From contig CALYAM010000001.1 of NCBI GenBank assembly GCA_944393565.1, positions 122,204-186,203 of the forward strand: a stretch of 64,000 nt of DNA, in the 5' to 3' direction. A model generated the notes under the pieces. The model saw only the letters and a program-made list of their open reading frames with translations, ran no database searches and was not told where the DNA came from. This DNA is from an uncultured Clostridia bacterium. GTDB taxonomy: Bacteria > Bacillota > Clostridia > TANB77 > CAG-508. How positions within the stretch are numbered: position 1 is the stretch's first letter; each line of letters starts with the position of its first letter. This document shows positions 54,855 to 63,728 of this stretch, piece by piece. Both the position numbers and the translations under genes were made by a program.

Positions 54855-55434
54855 GTGCTTTTAAAAGGAATAAAAGTAGGGTTTGCTCTTACAGGATCTT
54901 TTTGTACATTTAAAACGACGATACCTCAAATGGAAAAAATAATAGATGAAGGTGCTGAAATTATTCCTATTATGTCAGAACATGCATATTTGACAGATAC
55001 AAAATTTGGAAAGGCAAAAGATTTTATAAAGCAAATAGAGAATATAACAGGAAAAGAGATAATTCATACTATACAAGATGCAGAACCAATTGGACCGAAA
55101 CATTTAACAGATGTTTTAATTATTGCACCTTGTACTCGGCAATACTATATCAAAACTAGCAAATGACATAATAGATACCACTGTTACTATGGCTGCAAAA
55201 TCACATCTTAGAAATGGGAACAGCATTGTTATTGGAATTTCAACTAATAATGCACTGGGATCTAATGCAATAAATATTGGTAAGTTATTAAATAGTAAAA
55301 ATATTTTTTTTGTTCCATTTAGGCAGGATAATCCAATTACCAAACCCAACTCAATAGTTTTTGATAAAAATTATATTGTAGATACAGTATACAAAGCATT
55401 AGATAAAGAGCAATTGCAACCACTCTTACTTTAA
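54855..55434 (+). CDS. spoVFB: Dipicolinate synthase subunit B, needs a +1 shift at CGG 55137-55139
   Basis: The flavoprotein-like subunit for making the spore-core compound dipicolinic acid. GTG start behind GGAGG. KVGFALTGSFCTFKTTI is the N-terminal motif. The zero frame reads LIIAPCT, CGG and nine residues to a stop at 55166. Skipping the C gives APCTGNTISKLANDI, then VTMAAKSHLRNG and ISTNNALGSNAINIG to 55434. The joined protein is 192 residues, normal for the family, and the restored Gly belongs to the conserved APCTGN. spoVFA is not adjacent. Confidence 0.93.
55137..55139 (+). other. Candidate +1 recoding site in spoVFB (CGG to GGC)
   Basis: Codon 95: ACT CGG CAA TAC becomes ACT GGC AAT ACT, the APCTGNT element of the flavin-type nucleotide site. 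Confidence 0.85.
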
Positions 55435-55440
55435 TAATTT

Positions 55441-55480
55441 AAACTAAAAAAAAGGCTTTATATGCCTTTTTTTTTAGTTA
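55441..55480. terminator. Bidirectional terminator between spoVFB and xer
   Basis: CTAAAAAAAAGGC pairs with GCCTTTTTTTTTAG around a short loop, A-run on the left and T-run on the right. Confidence 0.85.
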
Positions 55481-55513
55481 TAGAGAATTATAGAAACAAT
55501 AGCTTATAGATTA

Positions 55514-56512
55514 CTACTGTTTAGCAAGTGGATTGCTTTCAACAGCAGCACGAATTTGCTCATTATCAACATGTGTATAAATCTCTGTTGTTGAAATGCT
55601 TTCGTGTCCTAACAGTTCTTGCAAAGCCCTTATATCAACATGTCCATATTTGTACATTAAGGTTGCAGCTGTGTGGCGCAGTTTATGTACAGAAAATTTT
55701 GTTTGATCAATACCTGCCAACTTTAGTTGCTCTTTTACAATCCCTTGTACTGTACGATTACTTATCCTTTCTTTTCGCTCACTTAAAAATAAAGCATCTT
55801 TAGAATTAAATTTTATTTCTTCTTTTGGTCTTACTTCAATATATTTTCTTATTGCATCAATACAAGCTTTATTTAGATAAATTGTGCGTTCCTTATTTCC
55901 TTTACCTATAACGTTTAATTTTAAATTAGAGAAATCGATATCTTTAATATTAATACCAACCAGTTCTGAAAGACGCATTCCACAATTTAAAAATAATGTA
56001 ATAATTGCATAATCTCTCTGACGATTATCGTGGTTGCCGTGACCTTGCTTATTAGTTAAAGCTGTTTGAAGTAATTTTTTACTTTGCTCCAAAGTTAAAT
56101 ATTTTGGCAAGCGTCTGTCTAATTTTGGGCTTTCTAAATCTTGAGCAGGATTTAGGGGGATTTTTTTAGTTTTGTTACATAAATAATGAAAAAAAACTCG
56201 GATACTTGCAGTTTTTCTTGCTAATGTAGCTGGCTTACTACGATAATTTTGCTTTAAATAGGCTAAAAAAGCGTGAATATCTTCTAATTTTATCTGTGCT
56301 ATTGTACTAATCTCTAAATCAGAAATTTTAATAGATTTAATATCTTCATCACCAGATAATTTTACCATATTAAAATTCCATTTTATAAATTTTAAAAAAT
56401 GAGATATATCATAGTTATATTCTTTTATTGTATTTGGAGATTTGTTTAATATAGTAGCAGAATAATCTAAAAAATCATTTAAAAAATATGGATTGTTTTC
56501 TCTTATAATCAT
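55514..56512 (-). CDS. Tyrosine recombinase, XerC/XerD type
   Basis: 332 residues. The N-terminal SAM-like DNA-binding domain (about 1-120, FLDYSATILNKSPNTIKEYN) leads to the catalytic domain with Arg in CGMRLSELVG, HKLRHTAATLMYKYG (HxxR) and LGHESISTTEIYTHV (H/Y). All catalytic residues are visible. It stands alone with no phage or island signature, so a role in chromosome dimer resolution is likely, though an integrase cannot be excluded. Confidence 0.9.
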   Translation of the reverse strand: MIIRENNPYFLNDFLDYSATILNKSPNTIKEYNYDISHFLKFIKWNFNMVKLSGDEDIKSIKISDLEISTIAQIKLEDIHAFLAYLKQNYRSKPATLARKTASIRVFFHYLCNKTKKIPLNPAQDLESPKLDRRLPKYLTLEQSKKLLQTALTNKQGHGNHDNRQRDYAIITLFLNCGMRLSELVGINIKDIDFSNLKLNVIGKGNKERTIYLNKACIDAIRKYIEVRPKEEIKFNSKDALFLSERKERISNRTVQGIVKEQLKLAGIDQTKFSVHKLRHTAATLMYKYGHVDIRALQELLGHESISTTEIYTHVDNEQIRAAVESNPLAKQ

Positions 56513-56654
56513 AAATTTTCCTCGAATAATATAAATTGTTTATTAAATGATAACAAAATATTATTGCAAAATCAAGCTAAATAAATATAATATAAGTTTA
56601 CAAGTTAATATAAAAGATATATAATTTATTAGAACATGAAAGGGAGTGTTATTT

Positions 56655-56867
56655 ATGAAAAAAATTGAAATTAATGTAGATGGTATGGTGTGCCAAGGCT
56701 GTGAAAATAGAATTAAAAATGCATTAATGAATATAGATGGTGTTGAAAATGTAGATGCAAGTTATAAAACAGGAGATGTTATTATAACAACTAATAAAGA
56801 TATAGATATATCATATATCAAAGAAAAAATTTGCGAAATTGGATTTGAAATTATAGGAGAAAATTAA
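56655..56867 (+). CDS. Heavy-metal-associated (HMA) domain protein, CopZ-like
   Basis: 70 residues, a single ferredoxin-like HMA domain with the metal site GMVCQGC (MxCxxC). Usually a copper chaperone. No copper ATPase or regulator lies nearby. ATG 56655 is preferred over GTG 56646. Confidence 0.88.
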   Translation: MKKIEINVDGMVCQGCENRIKNALMNIDGVENVDASYKTGDVIITTNKDIDISYIKEKICEIGFEIIGEN

Positions 56868-57039
56868 ATGAAAAAAAATAATTTTAGCAATAGATGTAAT
56901 GACATGCTCTGCTTTGTTCAAATGGACTAGATAAATATTTGAACAAGCAAAATGGGGTCATAATTTTGACTTTATAAATCCGAAAGTAAATCCACTTAAC
57001 TATAATAATAAATCAGATATGGAAAGAAGTTGAAATCTA

Positions 57040-57801
57040 TTGTTTGCAAGTATTGGAATATATAAGCCATGTGGAATATTTACAGCGGGACATTTTATGC
57101 TAGCTGGAATTACATTAATATGTATATTAATTGCATTAAAATATACGAGAAAAATCCAAAAGAAAAATGTATATCTAATTATCAGATATACAACTGTAAT
57201 TATGTGGTTACTTGAAGTTATAAAAATCATTTTGAATGTTAAGCAAAATTCCATACATGATGTGAATACATATGTACCACTATATTATTGCAGTATGCTA
57301 TTATATGCAGGCTTACTAAGTTCTTTTGGAAATGGGAAAATAAAAAAAATAGGGGATGTTGCATTAGCAACTGGTGTAGCAATAGGTGGAATAGTATTTA
57401 TTATATATCCATCAACATCATTACCAATGTATCCAGCTTTTCATTTTCTAAGCATCCATAGTTTTTTGTTTCATGGTATAATGATATATTTAGGAATTTT
57501 AGTGAATATAACTAATTACATTAAAATAAAAAAAGAAGATATAAAATGTTTTGCGGTTTTAGTAGGGATAATGAGCATAATAGCTTTGATTATTAATAAT
57601 TTATTTGATGGGAACTTAATGTTTATATCTAATAATTTCCCAGGAACACCAATTGAGATAATATACAACTTAACTAATGGAGATATACTATATAGTATTA
57701 TTATGATACTAGCACAGATGATAATACCTTTTTACATTTCTTATTACATAATAAATTCAGTAGACAAAGTAATTCACGTTAGGGGAAAATATGAAAAATA
57801 A
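57040..57801 (+). CDS. YwaF/TMEM164-like membrane protein, 5' end uncertain
   Basis: 253 residues from a TTG with no strong ribosome site and about seven membrane segments. FTAGHFMLAG, PLYYCSMLLYAG and FHFLSIHSFLFHG carry the His pattern of the TIGR02206 family. The same frame upstream encodes plausible protein (QAKWGHNFDFINPKVNPLNY) but is broken by a TGA (57031 region) and a TAA, so the N-terminus may have decayed or the gene may be a pseudogene. The 3' end overlaps the next gene by 11 bases. Confidence 0.6.
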   Translation: MFASIGIYKPCGIFTAGHFMLAGITLICILIALKYTRKIQKKNVYLIIRYTTVIMWLLEVIKIILNVKQNSIHDVNTYVPLYYCSMLLYAGLLSSFGNGKIKKIGDVALATGVAIGGIVFIIYPSTSLPMYPAFHFLSIHSFLFHGIMIYLGILVNITNYIKIKKEDIKCFAVLVGIMSIIALIINNLFDGNLMFISNNFPGTPIEIIYNLTNGDILYSIIMILAQMIIPFYISYYIINSVDKVIHVRGKYEK

Positions 57802-59530
57802 AAATTATAAAAAAGAAATAATAATTGTAATAATAATTTTAATTGTTCAATCTGTTGTATTTTTAATAGCTGGAATAAACAAATCATATATTCATATGGA
57901 TGAAGCTTATTCTTTAGGGCTTGCAAGCTATAATAAAACTGAGATTCAACAAAATTCAGATTTCTATAATACTTGGCATAACAAAGAATATTATGAAGAT
58001 TATTTATGTGTAAATGATGACGAAAAAAATGATTTATCTATGGTGTATGAAAACCAAAAAAATGATGTACACCCACCTTTATATTACTTATTTTTAAGAC
58101 TGGCCATGCAATTTAATATAAACTTTTTTTCCAAATGGCCAGGTATAATATTAAACATGATAATGTACATTTTTATAACTATATTTATGTATTTAATAAT
58201 AAAGAAAATATTACCAGAAAGTAAAAGTAATATAATAAAATCTGCAATATTAGCATTAATTTCTAGTTTAACTTTAGCGTCTATAAATAATGCAATTTAT
58301 ATAAGAATGTACTCTATGTCTACTTTAAATATAGTAATAACAACGTACTTACATTTAAAACTACTAGATTATGAGAAAATTAATTTGAAGGTCCTACTAC
58401 TTATCGGAATTTCTGCTTTAATAGGTTCGCTAACACATTATTATTATCTCTTCTATTTAATTGCATTATTTTTTATGTTTTCATTTAAATATTTAAAAGA
58501 AAAAAAGTATAAACATTTTTTTGCATATTCACTAACATTATTATTTTCTGGAATATTTTCTATAATGATATTTCCATATTCGATTAATCACATTTTTTTT
58601 AGCTATAGGGGACAAGGCGTAATTAGTAATATACTAAATATTTCGGATTTTTTGAAAAGAATTTGCCAATATATATATATTATAAACGTCTACATTTATA
58701 ATAATACTTTATTTTTAATTGTTCTTTTTATGATAGGGATGATAATTTACAAAAAGACTAAAAAAATAAAATTAATTTGCGAAAAAAATAAATATATAAT
58801 GTACATATTTATTCCAACAACAGTTTACTTTTTATTTGTTGCTGTTTCAGCTCCATGGATTGAATTAAGATATATTATGCCAATTGGCTGCTTAATTTTT
58901 ATATTAATATGGTATTTAATAGAAAATATTGTAAGAAATCTAATAGATATAAAAATAATATTAACAATTTTTATTGTATTGCTTATTCTAATGCCTGCTA
59001 TACTTAACATATTTATTGATTTATCCTTAGGAAAAGACAGAAAACAAATATTTTATTCTAGAAAGGATGAGCTTGTAGAAAATTTAATAACTAGATCTAA
59101 TATTCCTTTTAATATTTTAAAAAACTTTAACGAGGTTCCTATAGATAATACTATCTTATTTATTGAAAACTATAATATAGAGCCTGAAGTTCTTTACTCA
59201 AATAAATCGGAAATTGTGAATATTTTAAAAGAAAAATATAATAGCATACCAGCAATATATTTATTTAATTCTAGTAACAACAGGTTTTTAGATGATATAC
59301 TATTATTTACAATTATAAATGAATCATATATTGCTAAAGACATTTTAGTGACAGAAGAAAATATCAATGAAATTTTATTTGGAAAAGATATTTCAAAAGG
59401 CATACTTATATTTATAAATAATGGTCAAGACAGTGATGGATTGATAGAAAAAATAAAAAAGATATTAAATTTCAAAAGCTCAACATATTTACAAAGACTG
59501 AATGCATGTGACGTGTATTTTATAAAATAG
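57791..59530 (+). CDS. GT-C superfamily glycosyltransferase-like membrane protein
   Basis: 579 residues with about ten to eleven membrane segments. YIHMDEAYSLG near residues 33-43 and NDVHPPLYYLFL near 96-107 match the first-loop Asp/Glu and HPP signatures of ArnT/PMT-type (GT39-like) enzymes that use lipid-linked sugars. The C-terminal ~170 residues are outside the membrane core. Target unknown. Overlaps the preceding gene. Confidence 0.75.
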   Translation: MKNKNYKKEIIIVIIILIVQSVVFLIAGINKSYIHMDEAYSLGLASYNKTEIQQNSDFYNTWHNKEYYEDYLCVNDDEKNDLSMVYENQKNDVHPPLYYLFLRLAMQFNINFFSKWPGIILNMIMYIFITIFMYLIIKKILPESKSNIIKSAILALISSLTLASINNAIYIRMYSMSTLNIVITTYLHLKLLDYEKINLKVLLLIGISALIGSLTHYYYLFYLIALFFMFSFKYLKEKKYKHFFAYSLTLLFSGIFSIMIFPYSINHIFFSYRGQGVISNILNISDFLKRICQYIYIINVYIYNNTLFLIVLFMIGMIIYKKTKKIKLICEKNKYIMYIFIPTTVYFLFVAVSAPWIELRYIMPIGCLIFILIWYLIENIVRNLIDIKIILTIFIVLLILMPAILNIFIDLSLGKDRKQIFYSRKDELVENLITRSNIPFNILKNFNEVPIDNTILFIENYNIEPEVLYSNKSEIVNILKEKYNSIPAIYLFNSSNNRFLDDILLFTIINESYIAKDILVTEENINEILFGKDISKGILIFINNGQDSDGLIEKIKKILNFKSSTYLQRLNACDVYFIK

Positions 59531-59573
59531 TATACTACTCGATATATGTGCTCTAATTTAAAGTGAATTTTAT

Positions 59574-59602
59574 AGATCAGTTTTTATTACTGATCTGTTT
59601 TG
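59574..59602 (+). terminator. Terminator after the glycosyltransferase-like gene
   Basis: AGATCAG pairs with CTGATCT around a nine-base loop, then T-rich. Confidence 0.65.
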
Positions 59603-59654
59603 TATTTAAATACAATTATTAAGTATAAAAACAAAGACAGAAAAATTTTTAAAA

Positions 59655-59672
59655 TGTAACTTACTTGTAACT
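59655..59672. promoter_or_regulatory. Direct repeat upstream of the ABC operon
   Basis: TGTAACT occurs twice, 11 bases apart, in front of a TATAAT at 59683-59688. One-turn direct repeats suit an OmpR-type regulator such as the one encoded at 63 kb. The link is inference. Confidence 0.45.
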
Positions 59673-59720
59673 TTATATATTATATAATTCATTTGAAAAA
59701 AAGAAAGGAGTTATAAATAT

Positions 59721-60383
59721 ATGGAAATTTTGAAAGTACAAAACTTAACAAAAATTTATGGAAATGATACAACGAAGGTAACAGCACTAGATAATGTTTC
59801 TTTTTCAGTAGAAAAAGGAGAATTTGTAGCAATAGTAGGAGCTTCTGGTAGTGGCAAATCAACCTTGTTACATATTATAGGTGGTGTAGATAGACCAACA
59901 TCGGGGAAAGTATTTGTTGATGGTAAAGATATATTTGAATTTAGTGATGATAAATTAGCAATATTCAGGAGAAGACAAGTAGGGCTAATATATCAATTTT
60001 ATAATTTAATTCCAATATTAAATGTAGAAGAAAATATATTATTACCGCTTTCTTTAGACAATAGAGAAGTAAATAAAGAGAGAGTAGATGATCTATTAAA
60101 ATTACTCGGACTCCAAGATAGAAGAGCACATTTGCCAAATGAGCTCTCTGGAGGCCAACAACAAAGAACCAGTATTGGGCGAGCCTTAATAACAAATCCT
60201 ACACTAATACTTGCTGATGAACCAACAGGAAACTTAGACAGCAGATCAAGTGATGAAATTGTTGCTCTATTAAAGAAATCCAATAAAGAACTTAAACAAA
60301 CAATTATTATGATAACACACAATATGGAGATTGCTAAAATTGCAGATAGAGTAATCAAAATTGAAGATGGAAGAATTGTTTAA
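59721..60383 (+). CDS. ABC transporter ATP-binding protein, MacB/LolD type
   Basis: 220 residues with Walker A GASGSGKST, signature LSGGQQQR and Walker B LILADEPTGNLD, followed by the H-loop MITHNME. Works with the FtsX-type permease that follows three bases later. Such pairs export antimicrobial peptides or sense them. Confidence 0.94.
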   Translation: MEILKVQNLTKIYGNDTTKVTALDNVSFSVEKGEFVAIVGASGSGKSTLLHIIGGVDRPTSGKVFVDGKDIFEFSDDKLAIFRRRQVGLIYQFYNLIPILNVEENILLPLSLDNREVNKERVDDLLKLLGLQDRRAHLPNELSGGQQQRTSIGRALITNPTLILADEPTGNLDSRSSDEIVALLKKSNKELKQTIIMITHNMEIAKIADRVIKIEDGRIV

Positions 60384-60395
60384 GGGGTGATAATT

Positions 60396-63011
60396 ATGAA
60401 CTTGCTTAACAAATTAACAATAAAAAATCTTAAATTAAATAAAAAAAGAACCATTGTAACGGTTATTGGTATAATGCTTTCTGTTGCCCTAATTACTGCT
60501 GTTGCTTCAATGTATGCAAGTGCAATTTATTCTTTAATTGATTTTGAACAAAACAGAAAAGGAAATTTTCATGTTGCATTTTATGATGTTCTAGCAGATA
60601 ATCTAGAAACTTTTAAGAACAATCGTGAAATAGAAAACATTAATTTAACACAAAATATAGGTTATGCTAATATTAATTCAAAAAATGAAAGTAAACCTTA
60701 TGCTTATATAAAATCATTTTCAAAAAGTGCATTAGAGAATCTATCTATTAGGCTAGTGGAAGGAAGACTGCCAGAAAGTGAGTCAGAAATTATCATTCCA
60801 ACTCATTTAAAAACAAATGGAAGACTAGAATTAAAAGTAGGCGATGAAATTTCTTTAGATATTGGTACTAGAGTAGATTCTGAGGGGGATAAATTAATAC
60901 AAGATAATCCATATCATGAAGAAAACAATGAAAAAGTAATTGATACTATAAGCAAATCATATAAAATTGTTGGAATTATAGAAAGACCTGCAAATAATAT
61001 TGAAAGTTATACTGCACCAGGCTATACATTTATTACATATATGGATACCAATAATTTAAGTGGTGCTCTTGATGTATATGTGAGATTTACAGATAATGGA
61101 TTGAAAAACATTTATAAATTAACTGCAAATATTATAGGAATTGATGAAGAATTGTTTAAAAAATCACAAGACTATTCATATTTACCTAAATCAGAGGAAG
61201 AAAATAATAAAATACAAGAAGAATTAGATAAAGCAAAATACAAAATAAACATGAATAGTTATTTAATAGGACTTGAAACCAATCCTATTGGAAGTAGCGG
61301 TATTGGTGGACTTGGAACAGTAGTAGGAATAGTTATAGCAATTATTGTATTTACTTCAGTATTTTGCATTAAAAATAGTTTTGACATATCAATTACAGAA
61401 AAAATTAAACAATATGGGATGCTAAAAAGTATAGGAGCAACTAAAAAACAAATAAAACGAAATGTATTCTACGAAGCAACAATTTTAGGATTAATGGGTA
61501 TACCTCTAGGAGTACTTTCAGGCTTTATTGCCACATTTGTTTTAATAAAAATTAGCAATTATTTTCTATCTGATATGCTAACAGAAGGGTTATCTCTTAA
61601 ATTTTCATTTTCATTTCTAGCAGTTATTATAGCAATTGTGCTTGGAATGATAACAATATATTTTTCGGCATTTAAAAGTGCAAGAAGAGCCTCAAAGGTG
61701 TCACCAATAGACTCTATTAGAAATAGTGGTAATATTAAAATAAAAGCTAAGAAGATGAAATCTCCTAAAATTATAAAAAAAGTATTTGGAGTAGGTGGTG
61801 AAATATCATACAAAAATTTAAAAAGAAATAATAAAAAATATAGAACAACTGTAATATCTATTATAGTATCAGTATTAGTATTTATTGCATTATCTAGTTT
61901 TATGTCAATGGCATTCCAAACAGTAGAAAATGAACTAAATTTAAAAGAAGCAAATTTACAATTATCATCAACTAATTATACAGAAGAAGATTACTTGAAA
62001 ATGATTAAAACAACAACATTTGACAATATAGAAAGATATGCAGTACTAAGGGTAAGCGATTTCGAGTGTAAAGAAAATTACTATAATCAAGAATATATTG
62101 ACTTTTTAAGTTTGAAATTCAATCCAAATATAAGTTATTATTTTACAATTATTACATTAGGAAATGAAGAATATAATAGATATATAAAATCTATTGGACT
62201 AAAATATGATGACATAAAAGATAAAGCAATTTTATGTGACTATGAAGTCGTAAGTAGATATGATGAGAGCAAGGAAAAATATATAAATAAATACATGAAA
62301 ATACATAACTTAGAAAAAGGAAATACGATAAATGGAAAATTTGACAATGAGATGAATTATAATATAGAAATAGGAGCGGTTACAGAACAAAAACCTTTTG
62401 GATTAGAAAATTATAATACATATAGATTGTTAATTATAAGTGATGAACTATTTGATAAAATTACTACAAGCGATACTTTAGAAATTTATTACCAATCAAG
62501 TAATGCTAACAAATTACAAGATGATATAGATGAGTTTTTAAAAGATACCAATTATACTATTAATAATTTTGACGAAAACGCAAAAATAATGAATAATTTA
62601 TTTACATTAATAGGTATATTTTTATATGGATTTATTATAGTTATAAGCTTAATTGGAATTACAAATATATTTAATACAATTACTACAAATATGGAATTAA
62701 GGCGAAGCGAATTTGCAATGCTAAAATCAGTGGGAATGACATCAAAAGAATTTAATAGAATGATAAGATTAGAAAGTATATTTATGGGTATAAAAGCTTT
62801 AATAATCAGTATTCCAATAGGAGTAGCCTTATCATATTTAATATATCATTTTTTAGTAGCAGACTCAGGATTTCCATATGAGCCTCCAATAATGGCAGTC
62901 GTAATTGCAATTATAACTGTTTTTATACTAATCTCTATTATTATGAAATACTCTATTAATAAAATTAATAAGCAAAATACAATAGAAACAATCAGAAATG
63001 AAAATATTTAA
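60396..63011 (+). CDS. FtsX-type ABC permease
   Basis: 871 residues from ATG 60396 (AAGGGG upstream). Two FtsX units: a membrane helix near residue 20, a large extracytoplasmic domain, then three helices (about 310-430), repeated in the second half with a further extracellular domain and helices near 740-860. YGMLKSIGATKKQIKRNV and FAMLKSVGMTSKEFNRM are the two paired FtsX coupling segments. The following two-component system suggests regulation by the transported substrate. Confidence 0.9.
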   Translation: MNLLNKLTIKNLKLNKKRTIVTVIGIMLSVALITAVASMYASAIYSLIDFEQNRKGNFHVAFYDVLADNLETFKNNREIENINLTQNIGYANINSKNESKPYAYIKSFSKSALENLSIRLVEGRLPESESEIIIPTHLKTNGRLELKVGDEISLDIGTRVDSEGDKLIQDNPYHEENNEKVIDTISKSYKIVGIIERPANNIESYTAPGYTFITYMDTNNLSGALDVYVRFTDNGLKNIYKLTANIIGIDEELFKKSQDYSYLPKSEEENNKIQEELDKAKYKINMNSYLIGLETNPIGSSGIGGLGTVVGIVIAIIVFTSVFCIKNSFDISITEKIKQYGMLKSIGATKKQIKRNVFYEATILGLMGIPLGVLSGFIATFVLIKISNYFLSDMLTEGLSLKFSFSFLAVIIAIVLGMITIYFSAFKSARRASKVSPIDSIRNSGNIKIKAKKMKSPKIIKKVFGVGGEISYKNLKRNNKKYRTTVISIIVSVLVFIALSSFMSMAFQTVENELNLKEANLQLSSTNYTEEDYLKMIKTTTFDNIERYAVLRVSDFECKENYYNQEYIDFLSLKFNPNISYYFTIITLGNEEYNRYIKSIGLKYDDIKDKAILCDYEVVSRYDESKEKYINKYMKIHNLEKGNTINGKFDNEMNYNIEIGAVTEQKPFGLENYNTYRLLIISDELFDKITTSDTLEIYYQSSNANKLQDDIDEFLKDTNYTINNFDENAKIMNNLFTLIGIFLYGFIIVISLIGITNIFNTITTNMELRRSEFAMLKSVGMTSKEFNRMIRLESIFMGIKALIISIPIGVALSYLIYHFLVADSGFPYEPPIMAVVIAIITVFILISIIMKYSINKINKQNTIETIRNENI

Positions 63012-63012
63012 A

Positions 63013-63043
63013 CACAAAAAGGAGAGAACTTCTCCTTTTTGTG
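63013..63043 (+). terminator. Hairpin between the permease and response-regulator genes
   Basis: A perfect 13-bp stem with a five-base loop (63013-63025 with 63031-63043), CTTTTTG on its 3' side. It overlaps the next promoter. Confidence 0.75.
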
Positions 63044-63050
63044 CTATACT
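63042..63050 (+). promoter_or_regulatory. Extended -10 promoter for the response regulator
   Basis: TGCTATACT immediately after the hairpin, about 22 bases before the start codon. Confidence 0.5.
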
Positions 63051-63071
63051 ATATGCAGAAGGAGATTATAT

Positions 63072-63728
63072 ATGAACATTTTACTAATAGAAGACAATAT
63101 AGACATAGTAAATGGATTAAAATATTCTATTGAGAAAAACAATTATTCTTTTCACTTCAAAACGAATGCAAAAGATTTTATAGAATACATAAATATCAAT
63201 AATAATATTGATATTATTATTTTAGATATAGCATTACCAGATGGAAATGGTTTTAATTTGTTTGAAAAATATATAAAAGAGAAAAATATTCCAACTATAT
63301 TCCTTACAGCAAAAGACAATGAAGACGACATTGTAAAGGGATTGAACATTGGAGCAGAAGATTATATTACAAAACCATTTTCCACAAAGGAATTATTGGC
63401 AAGAATTAATAAAATCATGCTTCGAACAAAAAAACGAAGTACTATAAAAATAAAAGATATAAGTTTTGATATGGATAAAATGATTATATATAAAAATGAA
63501 AAAAAGATTGATCTAACAAGTCTGGAATTAAAATTGTTTAATTTACTAATTCTTAATATAAATAAAGTAGTTACTCGTTCAATGATCTTAGATAAAATAT
63601 GGGAATGGACAGGAAATGATGTTGATGATCATACAGTTACAGTTTACTTTAATAGAATAAGAGAAAAACTAGGAACAGATATTATTACTACAGTAAAAGG
63701 AATGGGTTATATAATTAATGAAGAATAA
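63072..63728 (+). CDS. OmpR-family response regulator
   Basis: 218 residues from ATG 63072 (AAGGAG upstream). The receiver domain shows LLIEDN, the phospho-acceptor Asp in IIILDIALPDG and Lys in FLTAKDNED. The C-terminal winged helix ends DDHTVTVYFNRIREKLG and TVKGMGYI. It overlaps the sensor kinase gene by 11 bases. It probably controls the upstream exporter. Confidence 0.94.
   Translation: MNILLIEDNIDIVNGLKYSIEKNNYSFHFKTNAKDFIEYININNNIDIIILDIALPDGNGFNLFEKYIKEKNIPTIFLTAKDNEDDIVKGLNIGAEDYITKPFSTKELLARINKIMLRTKKRSTIKIKDISFDMDKMIIYKNEKKIDLTSLELKLFNLLILNINKVVTRSMILDKIWEWTGNDVDDHTVTVYFNRIREKLGTDIITTVKGMGYIINEE

Noticed and set aside
8241-55139. Explaining the six frame breaks as random sequencing or assembly errors
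   Set aside because: Errors would not always land so that the in-frame codon is CGG, nor would all leave a GGN codon at or near a conserved Gly, while almost no other CGG codons occur. No longer shared sequence motif that might cause a systematic base-calling error is seen around the sites. Read-level confirmation is still needed.
8241-55139. Reading CGG as a different amino acid (codon reassignment, as reported for Trp or Gln in some lineages)
   Set aside because: A reassigned sense codon would keep the frame. Here the downstream homology is always in +1, so a frame change is required.
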